64,000 bases of DNA, taken from contig DXGR01000027.1 of the NCBI GenBank assembly GCA_019113825.1, forward strand, positions 1 through 64,000, read 5' to 3'. The notes beneath the pieces are model-generated. The model was not told the origin of the DNA, made no database searches, and was given only the letters and a program-made list of their open reading frames with translations. This document shows positions 27,925-36,361 of the stretch, piece after piece. Each line of letters begins with the position of its first letter. Position 1 is the first letter of the stretch. Made by a program: the position numbers and the translations under genes. This stretch comes from Candidatus Stackebrandtia excrementipullorum (lineage in GTDB: Bacteria > Actinomycetota > Actinomycetes > Mycobacteriales > Micromonosporaceae).

Positions 27925-30900
27925 CTACCGGAAATCTCTTGAACCGTTCGGGCGGATAGGAAGCTCCAGCTCCGTCAATCTGTCGGCCACCAGGTTCACC
28001 ACCCCGGGGACGCCCTCCAAGACACCCCGGACCTTAAGCACCGTCGCCGTCCTGGCAACCCGTCGATATCGCCGCCACAACCCTTCCGAACAGATCACGT
28101 TCAACATGCCCGTCTCATCTTCCAGGTTAAGGAAGGTGACACCACCTGCCGTCGCAGGACGCTGCCGATGTGTCACCACTCCGGCCACCCACACCCGTTT
28201 TCCCTTGGGCTGACCCTCCAACGCGTCGATCCGCAAAACTCCACCCGCATCCAGCAACCTACGGGCGAACTGCACCGGGTGAGAGTCCGGCGACAACCTA
28301 AGCGCCCAATAGTCGGCGCCGGACAACTCCACCGTGCTCATCCCGGGCAAAGCGGGGACCGCGGCACCGATCGTTGCCCCCGGCAACATCCCCTCCCGAT
28401 CCCGGACCGCGATCCCGACCAGCCACAGCGATTCCCGTCGTCCCAACCCGAAACCGGCGAAAGCGTCCGCCGTGGCCAGCGTTTCCAACTGGCCCGAGGA
28501 TGCCCCGCTTCGTCTGGCCACATCAGATATATCGTGGTAGGGCTGACCGGCGACGATCCGCTGCGCCGTCGTGCGGTTGATGCCTCTCACCTGTGACAGC
28601 CCCAACCGAATAGCCGCCGTTGCGTCGGCCGCCTTATCACTCTCATCGGACTCCAAACACGAGCCGACTGCGCTGCGATTGATATCGGGTCGGTGAACCT
28701 TCACTCCATGCCGACGCGCATCCGCGATCAGGGTGTCAACGGAGTAGAAACCCATCGGTTGCGAATTCAGCAACGCGGCGGTGAACGCCGCCGGATAGTG
28801 ATACTTCAACCAAGCACTGGAATAAACGATGTAAGCAAAGCTGGCGGCGTGGCTTTCAGGAAAACCGAAGTCTGCGAAACCCGCCAGCTGATCGAAGATC
28901 TCGTTGGCGGCCGCGTCCGTAATCCCCCTCTCGGCCATTCCCGAGTACAGGCGCCCTTTAAGCCGTTCCATTCGCTCAACCGACCGCTTCGAACCCATCG
29001 CTCGGCGAAGTTGGTCGGCCTCCACCGGATCAAAACCCGCCGCATCGATGGCCATCTGCATCAGCTGTTCTTGGAACAGTGGCACTCCGTAAGTAGTCTT
29101 CAGCGCCTTATGCAATGCCGGGTGTACCTTCTCACGCCACCTGCTACCGCCCTCCTGCTTCGCTTCGGCTGCCCGCCGTTCCAAATACGGGTGCACCGAC
29201 CCTCCCTGAATCGGCCCCGGGCGAATCAACGCGACCTGCACCACAAGGTCATAAAAACGGCGAGGTTTCAACCGCGGCAGGGTCCCCATCTGAGCGCGAG
29301 ACTCCACCTGAAACACACCAATGGTGTCGGCTGCGCACAACATGTCGTACACCGCATCCTCTTGCTCCAAAAGGGCCAGATCGATGCTGACGCCGTAATA
29401 GGAATCGACCAGTCGAATCGCCTCTTGAAGAGCCGACAACATTCCCAATCCCAGGAGGTCGAACTTGACCAGTCCCGCAGTGGCGCAATCGTCCTTGTCC
29501 CATTGAAGAACGCTGCGCATCTCGGCCCGCGCCCACTCCACCGGCACCACCTCGGACACCGGGGATTCACAGATCACCATTCCCCCCGGGTGCAGGCCCA
29601 GATGGCGAGGAACGGTCAGAAGCTCATTCGCCAACACCGCCACCTGTGAAGGCAGCTCCTCCACCTCATCGGCACGTGCAGTTCCCCATCTGTCAAGTTG
29701 TCGGCTCCACCCGAGAGCCTCCCGATGGGAGTACCCCAACGCTTTGGCCACATCCCGCACCGCCGAACGAGGCCGGTAGGAAATCACATTGGCCACCTGA
29801 GCGGTGTTCTGTCGCCCGTAGGTGTCGTACACGTACTGAATGACCTCTTCGCGGCGACCGGACTCAATGTCCAGGTCGATATCGGGAGGGCCGTCTCGAT
29901 CCGGCGACAAAAACCGTTCGAACAACAGGTCCAACTTCACGGAATCGACCTTGGTTATCCCCAGGGCGTAACACACCGCCGAATTGGCGGCCGACCCCCG
30001 GCCTTGACACAAAATCCCCCGGCGCACACAAAAGTCAACGATGTCCGCCACTATCAGGAAGTACCCGGCGAAGCCCATCGCCTTGATGACCGTCAGTTCC
30101 TTGTCCAGTTGGTGGTAAGCCCCTTGGACTCGCTCCTTCGAGGAAGGACCGTATTTGGATCGGGCGCCGGTAAGAGTCCGCGAAGCCAAGTAGGAAAACT
30201 CACTGTGGGGCCCGCCCCCTCCCCTGACCGTGAATTTGGGCAGTCGGGGCCTGACGAGTTTCAAGTCAAAAGCACATTCGGCCGCGAACTCGGCCGCCCG
30301 CGTCACCGCTTCGGGACATGACGTGAACCGTGCGGCCATCTCTTCAGGGCTTCGGAGGTGGGCTGTCGCCGCGGCAGGCAGCCAACCGTCGAGTTCCTCC
30401 AAGGTCCTCCCCGACCTCGTCGCGGCCTGCACATGAGCCAAACGCTGCCGCGAAGGAGTTGAATAGTGGACGTTGTTCGTCGCCACGGTGGGGACCCGGT
30501 ATCTACGTGCCAAAGAGGTAAGCGCTTCGATCCTGTCATCGTCACCGGGCTGGTCGTGATGAGTCAACTCGACGGCCAGATTGTTCGCGCCGAACAAACC
30601 GATCAACTGCTCCAGGCGGTCGCCGGCCGCGGCCGCTCCGCCCGACTCCAACGCGGCCGGCACCGCACCGCGACGACACCCGGTCAAGATCAACCAGTGT
30701 CCGCCTGCCAATCGCGCCAACGCATTCAAGGAATACACCGGCTTACCTTTGCGTCCTCGCAGCTGAGCTTGGGTCATCGCACGAGACAATCTGCGATACC
30801 CCATGGGATTACGAGCCAGAACCACCAGATGTTCCCCACCCGGGTCGGGGGTACCGGTGCGAGGTGTCGACAGGCCGAGGTTGAGCTCCGCACCGAACAC

Positions 30901-31086
30901 CGTGGGCATCGACATCTCCGCGGCCGCTTCGGCGAACTGTGCGACTCCGTAGTAACCGTCATGATCGGTGATGGCCAATCCCGACAACCCCAACCGCGCC
31001 GCCTCGGTCACCAATCTGCGTGGGGAATCGACTCCGTCTCCAAAGCTGAAGTAGGAGTGACAATGCAATTCGGCATAGTCAGTCAT
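27925..31086 (-). CDS. dnaE2: Error-prone DNA polymerase DnaE2
   Basis: A 1053-residue C-family polymerase used in SOS mutagenesis and translesion synthesis. The N-terminal PHP domain starts ELHCHSYFSFGDG with LAITDHDG; the catalytic aspartates are in PPDIDLDIESGRREEV; the helix-hairpin-helix and OB regions follow (VRGINRTTAQRIV, KRVWVAGVVTHRQRP). The ATG at 31086 overlaps the ImuB stop as ATGACTGA, a sign of translational coupling. An upstream in-frame extension to 31185 lies within imuB and was rejected. It is the last gene of the operon led by the HEPN gene and imuA'. Confidence 0.95.
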   Translation of the reverse strand: MTDYAELHCHSYFSFGDGVDSPRRLVTEAARLGLSGLAITDHDGYYGVAQFAEAAAEMSMPTVFGAELNLGLSTPRTGTPDPGGEHLVVLARNPMGYRRLSRAMTQAQLRGRKGKPVYSLNALARLAGGHWLILTGCRRGAVPAALESGGAAAAGDRLEQLIGLFGANNLAVELTHHDQPGDDDRIEALTSLARRYRVPTVATNNVHYSTPSRQRLAHVQAATRSGRTLEELDGWLPAAATAHLRSPEEMAARFTSCPEAVTRAAEFAAECAFDLKLVRPRLPKFTVRGGGGPHSEFSYLASRTLTGARSKYGPSSKERVQGAYHQLDKELTVIKAMGFAGYFLIVADIVDFCVRRGILCQGRGSAANSAVCYALGITKVDSVKLDLLFERFLSPDRDGPPDIDLDIESGRREEVIQYVYDTYGRQNTAQVANVISYRPRSAVRDVAKALGYSHREALGWSRQLDRWGTARADEVEELPSQVAVLANELLTVPRHLGLHPGGMVICESPVSEVVPVEWARAEMRSVLQWDKDDCATAGLVKFDLLGLGMLSALQEAIRLVDSYYGVSIDLALLEQEDAVYDMLCAADTIGVFQVESRAQMGTLPRLKPRRFYDLVVQVALIRPGPIQGGSVHPYLERRAAEAKQEGGSRWREKVHPALHKALKTTYGVPLFQEQLMQMAIDAAGFDPVEADQLRRAMGSKRSVERMERLKGRLYSGMAERGITDAAANEIFDQLAGFADFGFPESHAASFAYIVYSSAWLKYHYPAAFTAALLNSQPMGFYSVDTLIADARRHGVKVHRPDINRSAVGSCLESDESDKAADATAAIRLGLSQVRGINRTTAQRIVAGQPYHDISDVARRSGASSGQLETLATADAFAGFGLGRRESLWLVGIAVRDREGMLPGATIGAAVPALPGMSTVELSGADYWALRLSPDSHPVQFARRLLDAGGVLRIDALEGQPKGKRVWVAGVVTHRQRPATAGGVTFLNLEDETGMLNVICSEGLWRRYRRVARTATVLKVRGVLEGVPGVVNLVADRLTELELPIRPNGSRDFR

Positions 31087-32413
31087 AACTGCCCTCAATG
31101 AACCAGCGCTGTCCCTCGACGAACAACAGCAAAGCCCGCTCATCGGCCAACCGGACCTGGACACGGGCATAACGACGCCGATCATCGCTCCACCAACGCT
31201 CGACCACCGGCCACGGCCCCGCCCAGGCGATCACCGAGACCCGCTCGTTCCCGAACTCGAGGGCAACAGGGTCTCCACTGATCACAAACCGAGCCGTTAC
31301 CTCAACCTCATGCCCCTCGGCGTCCAACAGCGACACCGGCGGTGGTGGATCCAACAACAACGCAGGCGCAGGCTTCGGTGCGGAGCCGGGCCACGGGGAC
31401 CTCGTGGAGCGAACCGACTCTCGTGGTTCGCCCCACGGAACCAGGCGTATCCGCTCGGCGTGGGAACGCCCACCGTCGGGCACCGCGGTCACCACCCCCT
31501 CGGCCCCCAGCAATCCCTGCACACGCACCAGGGCGCGAGCTGCGCGATCATCGGCAGAACCGTCTTCCCCCCACAACCCGGGCTGCGCCTCCACCTGTGG
31601 CAACAAACCATCCGGTTCCAACCGGAGCCGGACTATTCCGCTACCGCGAATCCGCCCGCCGGTGAGCCAACCGTCCAATTGCCAACGCACTCGATCCGCT
31701 ACCGCTTCAGCGTTCAGTGCCCCGTCATGACGCCACACCCGTTCCAACTCCACTCCGTCACCGGTTGTTGCGGAAACGATCAACCGGCTACAGGAAAACC
31801 CGTGTACGGCCACCAACCGGTGCAGCTGAGTGGCCAAGGCTCGCGCCGTGAACGCGGCTACATCGATGCGTTCCAGGGGCGGATCACAGTCGACCGCCAC
31901 CGTCAAATCAGGAGGAGGACGCCGGGGCACAGGTGGCCTGTTTTCCTCACCGGCGGCCAGCCGCTGTGCCCATCGGGCGTCGGAGCCGAAACGGTCGGCC
32001 ACCAAAGCAGGTGGAAGCGCTGCGAAATCCCCGAGAGTGTGAATACCGAGTCGCCGCAAAACCGATACCAGTTCAGGACGCCCCACCGCGCTCACGTCGA
32101 TGTCTTTGAGATAGTCGGCGGCCCCGCCCGGAGGCACTACGTGTCCTCGATGAGCTGCCAGGTAAGCGACGAACAAGGTGTCGGCTATCCCGATGTCACA
32201 ATCGGCGTCACACGATTCGGCCACCGCGTCGACGAGATGCTCAGCCGCCGCCTCCTCTCCTCCGTAATAGGACGCGGGCCCCCGTGCGGCCATGGCCATC
32301 AGGCCCGGCCGCAGTATCTCCACTCCCGCAGCATGTTTTTCCACTGCGACGACCACCGGTTCAAACGATGCCTCAACATCCCATTCAGGACACCGCACGA
32401 CCAGAACCCGCAC
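31079..32413 (-). CDS. imuB: ImuB, catalytically inactive Y-family polymerase-like protein
   Basis: Adaptor of the ImuA'-ImuB-DnaE2 mutasome, linking DnaE2 to the sliding clamp. The 444-residue protein begins VRVLVVRCPEWDVEA and has the little-finger and HhH regions of DinB relatives (LRRLGIHTLGDFAALP), but it lacks the catalytic acidic residues of active Y-family enzymes. A clamp-binding-like motif QPGLWG lies at 31568-31585, matching the position and shape of QLPLWG in mycobacterial ImuB. The GTG at 32413 has AAGGAGG 8 bases upstream and overlaps the end of imuA' by 29 bases; dnaE2 begins in its last codons. Confidence 0.92.
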   Translation of the reverse strand: MRVLVVRCPEWDVEASFEPVVVAVEKHAAGVEILRPGLMAMAARGPASYYGGEEAAAEHLVDAVAESCDADCDIGIADTLFVAYLAAHRGHVVPPGGAADYLKDIDVSAVGRPELVSVLRRLGIHTLGDFAALPPALVADRFGSDARWAQRLAAGEENRPPVPRRPPPDLTVAVDCDPPLERIDVAAFTARALATQLHRLVAVHGFSCSRLIVSATTGDGVELERVWRHDGALNAEAVADRVRWQLDGWLTGGRIRGSGIVRLRLEPDGLLPQVEAQPGLWGEDGSADDRAARALVRVQGLLGAEGVVTAVPDGGRSHAERIRLVPWGEPRESVRSTRSPWPGSAPKPAPALLLDPPPPVSLLDAEGHEVEVTARFVISGDPVALEFGNERVSVIAWAGPWPVVERWWSDDRRRYARVQVRLADERALLLFVEGQRWFIEGSYD

Positions 32414-33125
32414 TCCGGGCCCCTCCTTTTCGCATGTGTTTACGGTCGACCAAAGAAACCACCGAAGCCAACCGACCATGGACACGAGACGTTTCCGGTT
32501 CGGGACGTCCGTAGGGGTAAAGAGTGACGTGGCGATGCTGTCCCCGAACCACGGACGAAACGGTCAAGCTGCAGTGCCTCAACAGGCCTCGCCCCTCACG
32601 TAGGCCATGCCACCGAACCTGCGACACCACCAGCTGCGCATCTGTTCCGGGCCATCGAGCTGACTCTGACCCAAAAGGCACTAGAACACTGCCGTTCCTT
32701 CGAGCTTTGGCGGCCAGCCGAACCGCGTCCTTCTGATGAACCGAAGCGTTCAGACGCAGGGCCACCACGTCCATTCCCTCCATCAACACGCCGGCAACCT
32801 GATTGTCGCGACCGGCCGAGTCCGGTACCAATGCCAGATGAGACAGCTTCACGCCGACGTGGGAGGCTGCCGACGCCGACAACCGCGCCGCCCCGACAAC
32901 CGCGCACCAGGCGCCCGCTTTCGAAGGCCCCGCCAAAAGAGTGAGAACCAACGAGGTCACACCGGCTGACGCTCTGCTGGTCACGCCGATAACAGCCCCG
33001 GGTCGCAGTCTGGGCCAGGGCAGCACACCGCTCAGTTCACCATCAACCGGAAAACCTTGAGGTATCAATTGGCTGGCCGGTCGCAAACCGTTCATCTGCG
33101 GCAACTGCAAAGCATGCACCGACAT
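32385..33125 (-). CDS. imuA: ImuA', RecA-like mutasome accessory protein
   Basis: A 246-residue actinobacterial ImuA' protein, distantly RecA-like, needed with ImuB for DnaE2-dependent mutagenesis. Recognisable parts are LPWPRLRPGAVIGVTSRA (degenerate Walker A region), a hydrophobic Walker-B-like MEGMDVVALRL and AAKARRNGSVLVPFG. It lacks a canonical GxxxxGK[ST] loop. The ATG at 33125 has GGGGA 5 bases upstream; in-frame codons at 33149 and 33179 are weaker. The 234 bases to the HEPN gene contain a 12-bp perfect hairpin; imuB overlaps its 3' end. Confidence 0.87.
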   Translation of the reverse strand: MSVHALQLPQMNGLRPASQLIPQGFPVDGELSGVLPWPRLRPGAVIGVTSRASAGVTSLVLTLLAGPSKAGAWCAVVGAARLSASAASHVGVKLSHLALVPDSAGRDNQVAGVLMEGMDVVALRLNASVHQKDAVRLAAKARRNGSVLVPFGSESARWPGTDAQLVVSQVRWHGLREGRGLLRHCSLTVSSVVRGQHRHVTLYPYGRPEPETSRVHGRLASVVSLVDRKHMRKGGARSAGSGRAVS

Positions 33126-33149
33126 CACTTCCCCGTTTACATAAAGCAT

Positions 33150-33191
33150 CGGGACCGGGCCATGAATTCGGCAGGGCACGGCCCGGTCCCG
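33150..33191 (-). repeat. Perfect hairpin in the imuA' leader
   Basis: CGGGACCGGGCC (33150-33161) and GGCCCGGTCCCG (33180-33191) form a perfect 12-bp GC-only-arms stem with an 18-base loop. On the minus-strand transcript it sits about 24 bases before the imuA' start and 168 bases after the HEPN stop. There is no U-tract. It could end part of the transcript or shape expression of the downstream mutasome genes. Confidence 0.75.
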
Positions 33192-33358
33192 TCATCGCTC
33201 ACCTGTGGGCGGTACGGGCATTACAGCCTCAGACGCCGGCCGGTCCGCCGGGTATCCGGCGTCCCTCCTCGGCTACACCGCCACAGCGCGTCAGGTGAAG
33301 CGACTCCCGGTGAACTCTTCGGGCAGGAGATCCGAATCTTCACCGGCGTGGTTGGTCT

Positions 33359-33820
33359 CTACCGCAGCCCGATCAATCCGGTCACCACGGTCACAAAATG
33401 GTCGGCGTCTCGCAGCAGATCGTCTGCCTCTCGACGGGTGACCACTTGGGATACCCCGGCTTCGGCCACTGTGCGTTTACGAGCGGTACGAGAAAAAAAG
33501 TCCGCCCATTCTCCCAGTTCAGGAGCCACTCTGATCAGCAGCTCCCACACATTGGTCACTCGATTACGTCGGCCGGTTGCCGGTCGGGCTCGTATCGCCA
33601 AAACCGCGGCGGCGGCTCGAAGAGCCGCCAGGTGCGCAGTCGCATAACGCTGCCCATCCCGAGACTCCTCAGCGGCTTCGGCCAAACCGTTCCTGGCCAT
33701 GATGAGCAATTCCAAGGGCGAACGATTGGGCATGCTCTGAGCCGGGATGGTCGGTAGCTTCTCCTCAGAAGCTTTTTGGCGTAGCGGTTGATCCGCCTCC
33801 GCGGTCATGGTCGCCAACAT
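33359..33820 (-). CDS. SAV_6107-like HEPN domain protein of the mutasome operon
   Basis: A 153-residue, mostly helical protein of the SAV_6107-like HEPN family. The core is SPLELLIMARNGLAEAAEE, RYATAHLAALRAAAAVLA (an R-x4-H arrangement) and a C-terminal helix ending DDLLRDADHFVTVVTG. HEPN domains are often RNases or toxin parts; this branch is typically found next to ImuA'/DnaE2 genes, as here. The ATG at 33820 has GAGGGG about 5 bases upstream; an extension to 34015 crosses the SOS boxes and was rejected. It is the first gene behind the tandem LexA boxes, so it should be damage-inducible. Confidence 0.8.
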   Translation of the reverse strand: MLATMTAEADQPLRQKASEEKLPTIPAQSMPNRSPLELLIMARNGLAEAAEESRDGQRYATAHLAALRAAAAVLAIRARPATGRRNRVTNVWELLIRVAPELGEWADFFSRTARKRTVAEAGVSQVVTRREADDLLRDADHFVTVVTGLIGLR

Positions 33821-33913
33821 TTCTTCCCCTCTGTGGCGATGTTTTGGTGAACCGATCGAAGCCGTCGCCCATCCGGGGTCGGTGGGAGACAGACGACGGC
33901 TCGTCACGGGCGA

Positions 33914-33946
33914 TCGAACAAATGTTCTCACGAACGCCTGTTCGAA
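33914..33946 (-). promoter_or_regulatory. Two tandem LexA (SOS) boxes of the mutasome operon
   Basis: CGAAC-AAAT-GTTC (GAAC at 33916) and CGAAC-GCCT-GTTCG (GAAC at 33932) both match GAAC-N4-GTTC, with centres 16 bp apart, about 95-115 bases before the HEPN gene start. A TACTAT hexamer on the minus strand (33954-33959) just upstream is a possible -10 element. Further GTTCGAAC palindromes occur at 33940-33947 and 34001-34008. The rest of 33821-34114 carries no gene. Confidence 0.85.
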
Positions 33947-34114
33947 CACTTCGATAGTAAACCCCCGTCGCGACCAAACCGCAAGCGAATCGGCGATTTT
34001 GTTCGAACAAATCACTCAGTGTTCGAAATCATCCACGCACTACGAGTAGTCATCGCTCGCGCGCCAAGCCATGACGAAGGGGCAAACTCCACCAAGGACG
34101 TAGGGGCGACCTCA

Positions 34115-34735
34115 TCACCTTCCGTGATCTTCGGTTCGCAAGGCCGCCGACACCACAATCATCAGCTGAACAAAACCAAGAATCCCCAACAACAGCCAGG
34201 CAATCGCCGCGATCGTCACAACCCCGGTCGCGACCCCACCCGCCACCTCGACGGAGGCCGGTGAAACCGCGCCCGCAACGCCGTACCCGACCAGAGCAGA
34301 CCAGCAACGGGAAGAACGCTCACCCAGCGTGGGAAAGGCAATCTCCTGCAACCCCGCGATCTGCCCTCGCGCACGAATGTACTCGTGCAAAACGGACACC
34401 GCCCCGGCTGCCACCACCACTCCCGTGGGAACACCCAATCGCCAGAACCCGTAAAGCCAGGACGCCTCCACCAGCCGAGCCGCCACCGGGACGAACACCA
34501 GGGAACGCCGACCGGGTTCCCCCACTCGCGCAAAAATTGCCGGATACCATCGATCACACAGGAAGGTGACCACGACCAGCAGCGCCGCCGTGAACAGCCA
34601 CCAACCTCCCGCCTGCGCCGCAAACGGTGTGACGAGACCACAAGCCAGTCCTACAACCACCATTGAGGATGGGGTAACCGGTAGCCGCCGCAACACACGG
34701 TCAAGACGGTTCGATTCCTGCAGCTCAACTCTCAC
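34115..34735 (-). CDS. CDP-alcohol phosphatidyltransferase-like membrane protein with altered motif
   Basis: A 206-residue polytopic membrane protein (about five hydrophobic segments). The segment RLVEASWLYGFWRLGVP, then VLHEYIRARGQIAGLQEIAFP and TLGERSSRCW, aligns with actinobacterial CDP-alcohol phosphatidyltransferases of the PgsA-like type. The diagnostic DGxxAR...GxxxDxxxD catalytic signature is not seen; where the aspartates are expected the sequence reads RSLVFVPVAARLVEA. It is therefore probably inactive or divergent. The start is GTG at 34735 without a ribosome site. It lies between the SOS operon and the two-component genes, all on the same strand. Confidence 0.6.
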   Translation of the reverse strand: MRVELQESNRLDRVLRRLPVTPSSMVVVGLACGLVTPFAAQAGGWWLFTAALLVVVTFLCDRWYPAIFARVGEPGRRSLVFVPVAARLVEASWLYGFWRLGVPTGVVVAAGAVSVLHEYIRARGQIAGLQEIAFPTLGERSSRCWSALVGYGVAGAVSPASVEVAGGVATGVVTIAAIAWLLLGILGFVQLMIVVSAALRTEDHGR

Positions 34736-34861
34736 ACCGAAGTTTTAACAGATTTCCTGCCTCCCATGGGGTCGGACACATCGCGCCCTCATTGATCCGA
34801 AAAGGATCAGGGACCTCGCCCGATTCTGCACCGGTAGGGGCGTAAGAACGCCGGTCCCGCT

Positions 34862-36361
34862 TCAATCGGTACTGAATCCGGGCAGTCTGACCACAAACTC
34901 GGCACCGCCGTATACGGATTCAACAACATCGAGGGTGCCGCCATGAGCGGTCACCACATCACGCACAATCGCCAAACCAAGGCCCGCCCCACCCTCGTCC
35001 CGACTACGTGATTCGTCCAACCTCACGAACCGGTCAAAAACCCGGCGCCTATCTTTCGCCGGTATTCCGGGCCCATCGTCGGAGACCTTCAACACGGCGC
35101 CACCCGGCTCGGCCGCCACGTCGATCCATACCGCCGTCCGACCATGATGCTGGGCGTTGTCGACGAGGTTCGCCAGCAATCGAATCAGATGGTTGCGCAC
35201 CCCCGACACCGTGACGTCCTCCGCAGCGTTCAAATGAACCGGCAATCGGTCACCACCTGCCCGTCGGGCCACCTCCTCACGTACCAAATCGGTGAAGTCG
35301 ACCTTCGCTGTGGGAGGTTTCTCCCCTGCATCCAGACGGGCCAACAACAGCAGGTCCGTCGCCAAACTTTGCAACCGAATGACATCGGACAAAGTGGCAG
35401 GAAGATTCAACAGGTGCGGATGTGCCGCCGCAACCTCCAGCTGCGCTCGGAGTATGGCCAACGGGCTGCGAAGCTCGTGGGAGGCGTCGGCGATGAAACG
35501 GCGCTGTTGGGTGACGGCCGTATCCAATGCCTGCAAGGTCGCATTGGTCGTCGTGGCCAGATCATGCACCTCATCGTGCGAGCTGGGAACCGGCACCCTC
35601 CGTGACAGGTCACCGGCTGTTATCTCCGCCATCTCATCACGGATCGCCGCCACCGGACGCAGCGCACGACCGGTGACAAGCCACGTGACCATGACCACGA
35701 CCAACAAAACCGCAGGCAACGCCAGCAACATCGAGTTGGTGAGCTGATCGATGGTCTCCTGCTGAGTGGCCAAAGACGACCCTGCAAGAATCCCGTACTC
35801 GTCTCCGTTGGGAGCCGTGGCCGTCAGCGCCGCGAATCGATACTCGTCGGGCAAACCGTGCACGGTCGCGGTTGTCAGGTAAACCTGGGCGTGCACTCGC
35901 CCCTGGTTGGCCGGCGGCCGATCGTCATCGTCGTCGTCATCGTCGTCATTGTCATCGTCGTCGTCATCGTCATCGTCGTCATCGTCGTCATCGTCGGTCG
36001 GAGACGGACTCGGTGTCGGAGACCGAGTCCCGGCAAATTCCTCCTCCGAGATGAGAGAGGGCAGACCGGCGATCACCTCGCTGGAGGCCATCACCTCACC
36101 CGATGCGTCGACAACCTGAACCACCTCCTCATCACCGTGGTCGAAATCCAACAGCATGGGCGGTGTCCCGGCGGCGATCTGGCCCGCAAAGCTGCGAGCA
36201 CTGACCTCGGCGGTGAGTTCCTCACGCTGAACCAGACCTGAGGACAACATCGAGATCACCAGCGCTCCGACGGCCAACAGCACTAGCGCCACCACCACCG
36301 TGGCGCCCACGGTGGTGCGCGATCGTACCGACCCCAGTCGCCACCATCGACGGTTAGCCAC
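34862..36361 (-). CDS. Sensor histidine kinase with a poly-aspartate extracytoplasmic tract
   Basis: A 499-residue two-component kinase. Order: transmembrane helix about 18-40, extracytoplasmic sensor to about 208, second helix about 211-231, HAMP, HisKA with phospho-acceptor H295 in FIADASHELRSPL, and a HATPase domain with NLVDNAQHHG, DDGPGIP and GGAGLGLAIVRDV. The sensor carries 15 Asp, one Asn and 9 Asp in a row (residues 123-147) after a Ser/Pro/Thr-rich stretch. Its GTG start overlaps the response regulator stop (GTGGCTAA), so the pair is translationally coupled. The acidic tract is not a usual kinase feature and suggests divalent-cation or cationic-peptide sensing. Confidence 0.93.
   Translation of the reverse strand: MANRRWWRLGSVRSRTTVGATVVVALVLLAVGALVISMLSSGLVQREELTAEVSARSFAGQIAAGTPPMLLDFDHGDEEVVQVVDASGEVMASSEVIAGLPSLISEEEFAGTRSPTPSPSPTDDDDDDDDDDDDDDDNDDDDDDDDDRPPANQGRVHAQVYLTTATVHGLPDEYRFAALTATAPNGDEYGILAGSSLATQQETIDQLTNSMLLALPAVLLVVVMVTWLVTGRALRPVAAIRDEMAEITAGDLSRRVPVPSSHDEVHDLATTTNATLQALDTAVTQQRRFIADASHELRSPLAILRAQLEVAAAHPHLLNLPATLSDVIRLQSLATDLLLLARLDAGEKPPTAKVDFTDLVREEVARRAGGDRLPVHLNAAEDVTVSGVRNHLIRLLANLVDNAQHHGRTAVWIDVAAEPGGAVLKVSDDGPGIPAKDRRRVFDRFVRLDESRSRDEGGAGLGLAIVRDVVTAHGGTLDVVESVYGGAEFVVRLPGFSTD
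35921..35995 (-). repeat. GAC/GAT codon repeat in the kinase gene
   Basis: A 75-base run of GAC and GAT codons, with one AAT, encodes the poly-Asp tract. The repeat is an imperfect trinucleotide array, so slippage could change its length by whole codons without shifting the frame. Confidence 0.9.

Noticed and set aside
31310-32527. 405-codon open frame on the plus strand opposite imuB
   Set aside because: Antisense to imuB; composition typical of a GC-rich shadow frame.
34001-34026. Third SOS box formed by GTTCGAAC and a following GTTCGA
   Set aside because: GAAC and GTTC here are 12 bases apart, not 4, so it does not fit the LexA operator.
35858-36241. Val/Ile repeat protein on the plus strand opposite the kinase
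   Set aside because: The Val/Ile runs are only the complement of the GAC/GAT array encoding poly-Asp; no membrane-protein context or ribosome site.
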